From: Triticum aestivum
Lineage: Eukaryota; Streptophyta; Magnoliopsida; Poales; Poaceae
Length of the DNA stretch: 64,000 nt
Direction: 5' to 3'
Assembly: GCF_018294505.1 (NCBI RefSeq)
Contig: NC_057797.1
Span: 123,695,116 to 123,759,115 of the forward strand
Shown piece after piece: positions 46,701 through 58,645 of the stretch (within the stretch, counting starts at the first letter, position 1; the number at the start of each line of letters is the position of its first letter). Below the pieces are notes generated by a model. It saw only the letters and a list, made by a program, of their open reading frames with translations. It had not been told where the DNA came from and did no database searches. Position numbers and translations under genes: made by a program.

Positions 46701-47748
46701 TGGAGAAGGGAGAAAGTGGGGGAGGCGGCCTGGCCTATTGGTGGTCGCCGGCAGAACTGCTCGCCGGGGATGACGGCAGGCGTAACTGGAGGAGAGGCGC
46801 GGGGCTGGACTCATGGTCGCCGGTGATGGTGTCGGTCGTGAGCCGACGAGGTGGGATGGAGGAGCACGGGGCTCGGGCGACCGATTAGTCAAGCCCGCAA
46901 AACGAGGGAGAGGGTCGGGGAGGATTTGTCTTGGCTGGTGTTTGAACAAGAGAGGAATTTTGGATCAGGGAGGACGCTGCTGGTTCGGTGTGGAATCCGA
47001 GGAAGAGAGTGGCGGTAGTGGGATGGATCCCTAGAAGTTTGGGATTTGGTCTAGGGTTAGACTAGCTATATATAGTAGGTGGGTTTTACTTAGGGGTATA
47101 TCGTCCCTCCGATTGCAATCGGACGGACGAGAAAAATAGGCTAGGGAGTCCAAATGAGAAAACGGTGACGTTTTGTAGATGTTAGGGGATGATCCGGACC
47201 CAACGGTGATGACTGCCCGAGTCAAGTTCGGGACAACTTCCGGACGCGCGCGAGGGGTTTGGTGCACTGCGCAAGGAGGGGTAGGATGGGCCTAGGTGGA
47301 CTGTGGAGAGCGGGTTTGTCTGAGAGAAGAGGGGAGAGATGCAGCCTGGCACGGTTTCCGGAGACCGAAAACGTCCGACGATAAGACCGACTATAATGTC
47401 GCTATAGTTTAACGGTTGGGCTATCAAACGAACTCCGAATGCGATGAAACTTGACAGGTGGTCTATCTACACTATAACAAGACCGCACGCCAACTTTCAT
47501 CTCATTCCGAAAAAAAATTCCGGTCACTTATAAAATAATATTTCGGACGTGCCACGGGCGCGTGCAAGTGTGTCTGGGCTCAGAACGAACAACGGACGGA
47601 ACTGGGCAACACGGACGGATGCAAGTTTCGAAAATATGATGATGCAATGCACATGATGACATGACAAGATGCGACACGCAAGCAAATGACATGGCCACGA
47701 CAGCGAATAACTGGAAGACACCTGACACATCGGTCTCGGGGCGTCACA
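43708..47748 (-). mobile_element. 4.04-kb Gypsy solo LTR with GCCTA target duplication
   Basis: On the minus strand it begins TGTGACGCCCCGAGACCG (from 47748) and ends CGTGGGTGTTACA (43708). Perfect GCCTA duplications flank it (43703-43707, 47749-47753). There is no primer site, polypurine tract or coding domain. The LTR of element C continues on both sides. Confidence 0.9.
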
Positions 47749-47766
47749 GCCTAGCCCTAGAACGTT

Positions 47767-47880
47767 TAATAATAATAATAATAAAGAAGTTAATAAATAT
47801 ATAAATAGATAAATAAATAATAAATAAATTAATCAATTAATTAGTTAACTTAAATTAATTTTGATTAATTAAACTAAACA
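47767..47880. repeat. AT-rich (AATA/TAAA) simple-sequence tract
   Basis: Imperfect AAT, AAATA and ATTAATTA runs start about 14 bp after the solo LTR's target duplication, within the left LTR of element C. Confidence 0.8.
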
Positions 47881-47973
47881 ACTAAACAACTAATTAATCA
47901 TGTTTAGTTAGTCTAGTCAATGACGAAGGGGATCCACACGTCAGTTTGACCAGTCAACACCCCTGTTAACGGC

Positions 47974-47992
47974 TGACGTCATGCTGACGTCA
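47974..47992 (+). promoter_or_regulatory. Paired TGACGTCA motifs (as-1/C-box like) in LTR of C
   Basis: Two TGACGTCA palindromes (47974-47981 and 47985-47992) lie three bases apart. Paired TGACG sites bind plant TGA-type bZIP factors. They could be part of the LTR enhancer; the use is inferred. Confidence 0.4.
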
Positions 47993-50206
47993 GCATGCAC
48001 TGTTCTGGATAATGTTGAATTAAATTAATTAGATAAATACTAAAAATGATTTAAATCTTTTAAAATTAATATAAAATAAACCGTAGCTCGGATGGAAAAA
48101 CTTTGTACATGAAAGTTGCTCAGAACAACGAGACAAATTCGGATACGTAGCCCGTTCGACCACCACACATCCCTTGCATAGCAAACACACAACTTTCCCC
48201 TCCGGTTCATTTGCGCGAAAATGCAAAACACCGGGGATATTTTCCCGGATGTTTCCCCCATTCACCGGTATCACCTCATACCGCGTTAGGGCACACCTAA
48301 CACCGCTACTTGTCATGTCATGCATCGTTATGCATCTGCTTGCATTGTATTCATTATTTCTTCCCCCTCTTCTCTCCGCTAGACTACGAGACTGACGCCG
48401 CTGCTGGTGCCCCGATCGACTACACTGTTGACGACCCCTACTTGCCAGAGCAACCAGGCAAGCCCCCACTTGATCACCAGATATCGCCTATTCTATTCTC
48501 TACTGCTTGCATTAGAGTAGTGTAGCATGTTACTGCCCTCCGTTAATCCTATGCTGATGCATAACCTCTCTTTGCTACTCCTGTTGTTACCTTTACCTGC
48601 AATCATAAATACTTAGTATAGGATGCTAGTATTTCATCAGTGGCCCTACATTCTTGTCCGTCTGCCATGCTATACTATCATGCCGTGATCACTCGGGAGG
48701 TGATCACGGGTATATACATACATACATACTTACTTACTATACATGTGGTGACTAAAGTGAGGTCAGCTCGTAGAGTACCCGCAAGTGATTCCGATGTGGG
48801 GGCTGAAGGGGCAGGTGGTTCCATCCAGGTAGTGGTGGGCCTGGGTTCCTGATGGCCCCCGACTGTTACTTTGTGGTGGAGCGACAGGGCAGGTTGAGAC
48901 CACCTAGGAAAGAGGTGGGCCCGGCCCTGGTCAGCATTCGCGGTTACTTCAAAATAACACGCTTAATGAGATCTTGGTATTTGATCTGAGTCTGGCCACT
49001 GGCCTATACGCACTAACCAATTGCGCGGGAACAATAATGGGCACTCGACGTCGTGGTATCAGCCGAAGCCTTCATGACGTCAGCGACTGAGCAGCGCGCG
49101 CTAGGTTGGACCGCGTAACGCAACTTCCTTTGTAATGGAGGTTGCTAGGTCTGCTCACTGGCCGCCTACGCAACGTGCAGGTGTGCAATGGGCGATGGGC
49201 CCAGACCCCTACGCACATAGGATTTAGACTGGCGTGCTGACCTCTGTTGGGCCTAGGTAGGGCTGCAATGTGTTGATCTTCCGAGGCCGGACATGACCCA
49301 GAAAAGTGTGTCCGGCCAAATAGGATCGAGCGTGTTGAGAAATGTGGTGCACCCCTGTAGGGAAGTTGATCTATTCGAATAGCCGTGTCCCTCGGTAAAA
49401 GGATGATCCAAAGTTGTACCTTGATCTTATGACAACTAGAACCGGATACTTAATAAAACACACCCTTCCAAGTGCCAGATACAACCGGTGATCGCTCTCT
49501 CACAGGGCGACAAGGGGAGGATCACCGGGTAGGGTTATGCTATGCGATGTTACTTGATGAACTTACCATCTACTCTCTCCTACTGCTTCAAGATGGAGGT
49601 TTCGAGAAGCGTAGTCTTCGATAGGACTAGCTATCCCCCTCTTATTCTGGCATTCTGCAGTTCAGCCCACATATGCTACCCTTTTCCATTTGATACCAAT
49701 GCATACATATGTAGTGTAGCTCCTTACTTGCGAGTACTTTGGATGAGTACTCACGGTTGCTTTGCTCCCCCCTTTCCCCCTTTTTATACCCGATTGTTGC
49801 GACTAGACGATGGAGTCCAGGAGCCAGACTCCACCGTCGACGACGACTCCTACTACACTGGAGGTGCCTACTACTATGTGCAGGCCGCCGACGACGACCA
49901 GGAGTAGTTTAGAAGGATCCCAGGCAGGAGGCCCGCGCCTCTTTCGATATGTATCCCAGTTTGTGCTAGCCTTCTTAAGGCAAACTTGTTTAACTTATGT
50001 CGGTACTCAGATATTGTTGCTTCCGTTGACTCGTCTATGATCGAGCTCTTGTATTCGAGCCCTTAAGGCCCCTGGCTTGTAATATGATGCTTATATGACT
50101 TATTTTATTTGTAGAGTTGTGTTGTGATATCTTCCCATGAGTCCTTGATCTTGATTGTACATGTTTGCGTGTATGATTAGTGTACGGTAAAATCGGGGGC
50201 GTCACA

Positions 50207-53200
50207 AGTTGGTATCAGAGCCGACTGCCTGTAGGAATCCCCTTCCACACTCCGTGGCCGAAGTTGAGTCTAGTCATTGAAAAACTTTTACTAACATGCC
50301 TGTGTGGCTTACGGGCCCACGTCACCATTGGGAGGTATTAGGATCTTTTATTCCTCAACCTATACTCCGGGACTCTGATCTCTCTTCTATTCGGGTTAAA
50401 TAATTTTATTAAAATCTAACTTTAGGTTCTCGAAAATACTTTCTCTCGGAGAGCCCCTTCAGTCCAGATGATCGCCGGCTGCACCAGAAGATTTCAAAGA
50501 TACTCTCCCATATTCTCTTGAGACCTTGTGCCCGTTGCTTTTGCAATTCCCTACCATCGAAATATCCCTATGGATAAATACTTACACATGTCGTTCTTAC
50601 TTTTATTCCGAGTCGATCTTGTTATTACAAGGTGCAATGAACTGCTCTCCGTTGTTCCGAGAATCCTTTGAGCTTACTGCCTTACAGTTCTTTGCCACAA
50701 GAATACCCCTATGGATAATTCCTTGCACTTATTGAGTATCCCCTCATTCTCAGTTGTTCAGGTGTTTCGCATAAGCCTTCGGAAAACTATTTGATCTTTC
50801 GAAAATCCTCAACAGCCTATTGTTCTTGAAATTCTTACTTGCTTGCATTATGGTTAATCCCATTAGTATAGTAATCTTATTAGCATCCTTTGTCACTATC
50901 ATTTTTGAGTCCATTGATTCAATAAGTTGTGAATGTTCACAATCATCAGTCGAATCCTAGGATTATCCTTCCGGCTCAGACGTCATTTGGATATGAGCTG
51001 GTTCTTGACCAATCAATGCCTTGATCAGTTGTGCTTCTAAGTCTATTGAACTTATTCATTTTTCATCAGAACGATTGCTTCTGATCCCTTCATTTGGAAA
51101 TCATAAAATTTCCTTGCATTAAGCTTTGAATTAGTCAGTTGTTTATATAATCTGATGCCTTGGCATTCCTTCTTCCTCTGATTGAGTATGGATACTCACA
51201 TCAGCCCCATTGTGCACCGCCATACCCATTGTCGGGTTATTATCCGACCATGTCCTTCACAACCAAAATTCTTGCGAGTTCTTTATCTGATACATAATGC
51301 CTTTGGTAAATTGTATCCTCTATTTTTGTCAACCATGCTCTACTATTGAGCTTGTGTTATTTACTCCTGAAGTTCATGGTATATGTTCTAAGAAGCCCCG
51401 ATGGGTTGAACCTATGCATTCCTTAATCTGTGTGAACCCAAAAGTTTTCACGGGTCATACTCCTCTGGTAATTCACTAGGTAGGTTTTGACACTGAAATC
51501 ATTTTTATCTAGAGCAGTGAATGAAAGGTTATGCATTGAAGAAGTGGGAGTCAACCTTGAACTTTGTGTTCATGCCCATGGACACGATGTGGGTCTTATC
51601 ATTAAAGCTTCTCATAAATTAATTATTCCCTTGGTATAAGTTCTTATATCTGGGATCCGACCTTTTGCAATCGTGGTTCCGACCATGTTTTCCTTTAAAT
51701 ACCATTTCTCGTGCAAGTTTAAGCACTTGTCTTCTAGAGAGCAATACCCTAGTCCAACCTCTACTTTGATCTTTCGTCGAGTATTACCCCACTGGTATCT
51801 CAAGATTATCTTGGAACTGCATAAATTCTTATGAGTTCTTCATCAAGTACTACATTCTCACTGATTACAAATTTTCACACCGATAACTGAACCGAGTCCG
51901 CACTATGGTTCAACAACTCTTAGTAATCTTCTTTAAGTACGAGTTTGTACCAGATCACGCCATTCCTAGCCTGTTTGGCTATATCATTGTTGTGATGATT
52001 TTAACTATGCTACTTGGTCCTTAATCCCGAAGCACAACTTTTGATGATGAGCTAAGGTTACGTTGATCTTCCTCGCCTTATCATTACGCCTCGAACAGCA
52101 AGCTTGGTTCCAATCTTTTGCTTCATCAGTCCTTTTGTTTGATGCAATCGCTATTCGATTGCCTCTTCGTGGAGCCTCTCGACAAAATTTGTTATGATCA
52201 TCATCAATATTTTGACTCCTTCCAGGATATCAATCTAAGTCATGATGATAAGTGCCATCCTCGTCCCTTGGTAATTTGAGTTACCACTGGCAACATTATC
52301 ACCTTCCTCTCATCACAAACTTGTTCATGTTATGGATGCAACTTGCTATCCAGTTTGTATTTTATTCTACCTTGAAGTATTACTGTCTTTTATGTCAAGG
52401 ATGTTGCAAGGATTGCTCCACCTCTTAAGAATTCTTGGTATAGTGATACTTCCCACAAGCACCATTCTTTCTTGGTCCCCGTATTGACTAACTGGGAATA
52501 TCAACGAGTGAACGATGATGCTTGGATTCTGTACTTCTAGCAACCTTATTGCCTTGAAGTTAATGGTCGATAGTTCATTCTTAGACTATTGGTTATCGAA
52601 TTGCCATTGTAATATTGATCGTGCTACTTATTCCAGATTTCCGGGTGCACCTTTCTATCATTGTTCAATTGTGTATGTTTTCATCGAACATACATCATTA
52701 TATCATTTGGTCTAACTAATGTTATCTCCTTGTTCACATAATTGTGGAAATCATCTTTTGTTAATCTCGATGAATTTTCGCTGAGTCCATCAGCCACGCC
52801 CTCGTCATTTCCTTGGTTTAATGATGAACTCTTGTTTCAGAACTCGCTTCCATAGTTCATTCCCGAGAATCTTACAATGTCTTCTCGACAATTGAGTTGC
52901 ACCTTTCTTCTCAGGCATCATGAGTCTGAGGTATCTTGATTCCTAACATCAATTAGATCTGAATCTCTGTCAGATATGATGGTTGGGACATATTTCCAAG
53001 AGTTATAACATTATCGGTAAGGTGATGTCTTGCCTATCACACCTGGCCGGAGTACTTGTTGTTATAGTTTCCTATTTAGCAAGTTTAACCATTCTTCCAT
53101 GAGGAAATTGTAAGACTTATTCTATAAGTTGTTCCTGATGGATCCTTTGTGCATCCAAATTATGACCCTTACTTAATAACCATGTCAATGCTATCTCAAA

Positions 53201-54333
53201 GCATGTCTGTGGTACTCCGATCTTAAATAAGAACAGTTGAAGCAATGCTATATTTTCGTTATCAATTACCCAAAACACAGTTGTATGGGTATTGTCATCA
53301 AATTCCTCTCCGCTTACCTAAATGGTTACTACTTTCTATCCTGTTGTGGATATCTTGCTCTGCTTGTCCTTGGGAAGGGTATACCCCTGATATATGTGTC
53401 AAAAACATTTTTCTTTCCATTATTCTGTTTGATCCGATGATCACATTTTCCTTTCCATGGATTTGTTTAACCTTCCTTGTGATCCATATGATCCGAGCAG
53501 TAATATTCTTCTGCTTATGTAAACACCTTGGTGTACAACCGTGTCAGTAAGACCCTGTTGCATTTGTCGATAGCATTCCAGTAACCACCGATGGATGAGA
53601 ACTTTGCCTATTGGTCCGCCTTGTTCAACGAGCAGGAAAATGGTTCTCTTCGTCCCTCGCCCTTGGTATCGATGTTGTTGCCGACATAACTGATAGGCTA
53701 CCCTATGACATGCCTTGCTACCATGACCGTGAAAAATGTCGGCCCATTTCTACTTTAAACCACATGGTGGGCCCATAACCCACAGTTCCACAGGATCGAA
53801 ACCTAACTCTCATGTACATCATGTTGCCAAAGTTATTCCTAGATCTTGACTTCGTATGTAGTTCACGGGCCACCTACCTAGTGATCTATTCTACTAACCG
53901 ATGCAATACTCAATCTTGTTGCTCTGGACCCTTTTCGCCCATTGTTTCTAACATCGAACGGTTGCCTATGCGCTTGAAACTTCTATTGTGCACCTTCTTA
54001 CTTTGCTCTCGATAATTCCTTAAGTTTCAACTCGAGAGTAACTTTCTGCCACCTTCCCTAATATTATCTACCAGGTAAGCAACCTTGTAGAGGTCTGTCC
54101 TTTTGAAGCTACCCCTTATCCTTTTCGTAAGTACGATGAAGATTCGGAAGGAATGATGACCACTTCATCATGATGACCCGAAGCAGAGAAATGAAGACAT
54201 CAATGTAGTGGATCGACCTCTTCGAGAAGAGCAACTAAGACCGAGAAGAATCGTTAGAATTTAGTAACCAAATCTTTCCCCTTACTCCGCCTCTTAAAAT
54301 CTCGGGACAAGATTTCTTGTAATGGAGGAGAAT
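50207..54333 (+). other. Non-coding interior of element C
   Basis: It opens with the primer site TTGGTATCAGAGCC (initiator tRNA-Met complement). About 4.1 kb of T-rich sequence follows, in which the longest frame is about 100 codons and no gag, protease, RT or integrase motif is visible in any frame. It ends with CTCGGGACAAGATTTCTTGT and the polypurine tract. It would have to rely on proteins of a partner element. Confidence 0.75.
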
Positions 54334-55677
54334 TGTGACGCCCGGATAATTAGTACAGTAATTCCCTGCTAATGTTGCCACGTAACCTCTGTCACTGTAG
54401 TTAATCTCGGGTTAGTTCAAAAACCGATTCAAATTCAAAATTGAATTAAAGGCAAACAACAAAAGTTTTCAAACTTTAAAACTAAAATGCCCGGGTTGTG
54501 CCAAGTAATGTAAAGTTAGTTGTGGTGAAGAAACCCCACTTTTATAAAATGTTTTAATACTATAAAATGATTAAAACGGTAGTTGAAACGATCGAATAAG
54601 TGCCTTTGATATTTTATAAAATGATAAACTATTTTATTTTGAGGTAAAACATTTTAGGGTAGTGGGTTATTTTGAAACACTATCTTTGGGAGCTATTGTC
54701 ATATTTTACTGAACTGAAAATAGAGTGTAACTAAATAAAATAGAAATGAATAAATAAAAGGAAAAGAACAAATAAAAAGGACAAAAGAAATTAAAAGCCC
54801 CCCCTCGTTGGGCCTCGGCCAAGCTGGCCACTGGGCTAGCCAGGCCGGCCCAGCCGGCGCCCCACTCCCCACCTCCATATCCCCACTTCGAGGAACCCTA
54901 ACCCATAACCTCCACCCACTACCCCCACTCCCCCCTCTCCCCTATTTCCGTCTGGATCGGATCGGGCACCAGGGCCAACCCTGACGCCCGTCCCTGTGTC
55001 CCCGTCGCTGATCCCGCCACCTCGCTGACCTCCTCCGCGACTCCTCCTCGCCGGACGCCATCCCTGTCATCCTACCCTACATCGTCGTCGTCCCCGACAT
55101 CCTCCCCACGCCCCACTGCCCAGTCCCCTACTACTACCTCGTGAGCCCCCCTTCTCTTCTGCCGTGCACCGGGTGCGCCCATGGCCGCGCGCACACGCGC
55201 ACGCCACTCACGCCCCACTCCGTCCCCGGACCTCCCTCACCCATCTCCACTTGCCTGCCCACACCTGCCACGCTATCGCCTTGTTCGGCCGCCATTCCTG
55301 CTGCTCGGCTTCGCCTGCTGCCGCGCACCCGCGCCCGAGCCCCTCATGCTCACCACGCCCCGCTCGGTCCCACTTGCTGAGCCGCTCCGCGTGGCCCCGC
55401 TACTCGCCCGCCGCCCTGCCGCGCTCACCGTCGCCCTAGCTCACGCCCCGCATCGCCTGCTCCACGCCGGTCGCCCCGTGACCTCGCCACCCCTCGCCAT
55501 CCCTCACTTCAACCCGCGCACGAGCCCTTGTCTCGCGCCCGCCGTTTCCGCGTGCGGCCGCTGCCACTTGCGCACCCGCGTCCTTGCCGCTGCTCGCCCG
55601 TGCCGCCCGTGCCTTGCTTCGTGCCCGCACGCCGCCACGGCTTCCACTCCGCCGCTGTCGTGCCGCCCCGGCCTCTT
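54334..55677 (+). repeat. Right LTR of element C (5' part)
   Basis: It is homologous to 42069 onward and is cut at 55677 by Copia D after CGGCCTCTT. The left LTR continues there as CTCCCTCCCGCGG, which should be found beyond Copia D. Confidence 0.85.
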
Positions 55678-57412
55678 TGAAGGAAATATGCCCTAGAGGC
55701 AATAATAATGTTATTATTTTATTTCCTTATATCATGATAAATGTTTATTATTCATGCTAGAATTGTATTATCCGGAAACATAATACTTGTGTGAATACAT
55801 AGACAAACTAAACGTCACTAGTATGCCTCTACTTGACTAGCTTGTTAATCAAAGATGGTTATGTTTCCTAACCATAGACATGCGTTGTCATTTGATTAAC
55901 GGGATCACATTATTAGGATAATGATGTGATTGACATGACCCATTCCATTAGCTTAGCACCCGATCATTTAGTATGTTGCTATTGCTTTCTTCATGACTTA
56001 TACATGTTCCTATGGCTATGAGATTATGCAACTCCCGTTTGCCGGAGGAACACTTTGTGTGCTACCAAACATCACAACGTAACTGGGTGATTATAAAGGA
56101 GCTCTACAGGTGTCTCCAAAGGTAAATGTTGGGTTGGCGTATTTCGAGATTAGGATTTGTCACTCCGATTGTCGGAGAGGTATCTCTGGGCCCTCTCGGT
56201 AATGCACATCACATAAGCCTTGCAAGCATTGCAACTAATGAGTTAGTTGCAAGATGATGTATTACGAAACGAGAAAAGAGACTTGCCGGTAACGAGATTG
56301 AACTAGGTATTGAGATACCGACGATCGAATCTCGGGCAAGTAACATACCGATGACAAAGGGAACAACGTATGTTGTTATGCGGTCTGACCGATAAAGATA
56401 TTCGTAGAATATGTGGGAGCCAATATGAGCATCCAGGTTCCGCTATTGGTTATTGACCGGAGACATGTCTCGGTCATGTCTACATTGTTCTCGAACCCAT
56501 AGGGTCCGCACACTTAAGGTTTCGATGACAGTTATATTATGAGTTTATGATTTTTGATGTACCGAAGTTAGTTTGGAGTCCCAGATGTGATCACGGACAT
56601 GACGAGGAGTCTCGAAATGGCCGAGACATAAAGATTGATATATTGGACGGCTATATTCGGACACGGGAAGTGTTCCGGATGATTTCGAAGAAAACCGGAG
56701 TGCCGGAGGGTTACGGAACCCCCCGGAAGAAGTAATGGGCCTTATGGGCCCTAGTGGAGAGAGAGAGGGGCAGCCAAGGTGGGTCGCACGCCCCCTCCCC
56801 CTCTGGTCCGAATTGGACTAGGAGAGGGGGGCGGCGCCCCCCTTTCCTTCTCCCTCTCCCCCTTCCTTTCCCCCTCCTAGTAGGAGTAGGAAAGAGGGGA
56901 GTCCTACTCCTACTAGGAGGAGGAGGACTCCTCCTTGGCGCGCCCTAGGACCGGCCGGCCTCCTCCCCTTGCTCCTTTATATACGGGGGTAGGGGGCACC
57001 CCTAGACATACAAGTTGATCCACGTGATCGTTTTCTTAGCCGTGTGCGGTGCCCCCTTCCACCATACTCCTCGATAATATTGTAGCGGTGCTTAGGTGAA
57101 GCCCTACGACGGTAGAACATCAAGATCGTCACCACGCCGTCGTGCCGACGGAACTCTTCCCCGACACTTTGCTGGATTGGAGTCCGGGGATCGTCATCGA
57201 GCTGAACGTGTGCTAAAACTCGGAAGTGTCGTAGTTTCGGTGCTTGATCGGTCGGGCCGTGAAGACGTACGACTACATCAACCGCGTTGTCATAACGCTT
57301 CCACTGTCGGTCTACGAGGGTACGTAGATCACACTCTCCCCTCTCGTTGCTATGCATCACCATAATCTTGCGTGTGCGTAGGATTTTTTTTGAAATTACT
57401 ACGTTCCCAACA
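55678..57412 (+). repeat. 5' LTR of Copia D
   Basis: It starts TGAAGGAAATATGCCC (TGTTGG changed to TGAAGG) and ends ACGTTCCCAACA. A TATATA box at 56978-56983 and a GC-rich leader follow the pattern of this family. Confidence 0.92.
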
Positions 57413-58645
57413 GTGGCATCCGAGCCTAGGTTTTATGTGTTGATGTTATATGCATGAGTAGAACACAAGTGAGTTGTGGGCGATATAAGTCATACTGCTT
57501 ACCAGCATGTCATACTTTGGTTCGGCGGTATTGTTGGATGAAGCGGCCCGGACCGACATTACGCGTACGCTTATGCAAGACTGGTTCTACCGACGTGCTT
57601 TGCACACAGGTGGCTGGCGGGTGTCAGTTTCTCCAACTTTAGTTGAACCGAGTGTGGCTACACCCGGTACTTGCGAAGTTTAAAACAGCACCAACTTGAC
57701 AAACTATCATTGTGGTTTTGATGCGTAGGTAAGATTGGTTCTTGCTTAAGCCTGTAGAAGCCACGTAAAACTTGCAACAACAAAGTAGAAGACGTCTAAC
57801 TTGTTTTTGCAGGGCATGTTGTGATGTGATGTGGTCAAGACATGATGCTAAATTTTATTGTATGAGATGATCATGTTTTGTAACCGAGTTATCGGCAACT
57901 GGCAGGAGCCATATGGTTGTCGCTTTATTGTATGCAATGCAATTGCGCTATAATGCTTTACTTTATCACTAAGCGGTAGCGATAGTTGTGGAAGCATAAG
58001 ATTGGCGAGACAACAACGATGCTATGATGATGATCAGGGTATCACGCCGGTGACAATGGTGATCATGACGGTGCTTCGAAGATGGAGATCACAAGCACAA
58101 GATGATGATGGCCATATCATATCACTTATATTGATTGCATGTGATGTTTATCTTTTATGCATCTTATCTTGCTTTGTTTGACGGTAGCATTTTAAGATGA
58201 TCTCTCACTAGTTATCAAGAAGTGTTCTCCCTGAGTATGCTCTGTTGCGCAAGTTCTTCGTGCTGAGACACCACGTGATGATCGGGTGTGATAGGCTCTA
58301 CGTTCAAATACAACGGGTGCAAAACAGTTGCACACGCAGAATACTCAGGTTATACTTGACGAGCCAAGCATATACAAATATGGCCTCAGAACACGGATAC
58401 CGAAAGGTCGAGCGTGAATCATATAGTAGATATGATCAACATAGTGATGTTCACCAATGAAACTACTCCATCTCACGTGATGATCGGACATGGTTTAGTT
58501 GATTTGGATCACGTAATCACTTAGAGGATTAGAGGGATGTCTATCTAAGTGAGAGTTCTTTAAGTAATATGATTAATTGAACTTAAATTTATCATGAACT
58601 TAGTACCTGATAGTATCTTGCTTGTTTATGTTTGATTGTAGATAG
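57413..58645 (+). other. Primer site and leader of Copia D
   Basis: The primer site reads GTGGCATCCGAGCC instead of the usual GTGGTATCAGAGCC, two changes. The leader has no supported gene. Confidence 0.75.

Larger units (their letters stand above)
42069..50206 (+). repeat. Left LTR of element C, with nested solo LTR
   Basis: It starts TGTGACGCCCGG and ends GGGGGCGTCACA just before the primer site. Positions 42540-43707 are GC-rich and yield long spurious frames (to 267 codons). Its first 1.35 kb match 54334-55677 with several percent divergence. Confidence 0.85.

Noticed and set aside
46089..46888. Several 80-164 codon frames on both strands
   Set aside because: They are inside the 4.04-kb solo LTR. 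High GC content makes all frames open, and no protein family is recognised.
56547..56735. 62-codon frame repeated at 63536-63736
   Set aside because: Both are the same place in the two LTRs of Copia D; the repetition reflects the LTR, not a gene family.
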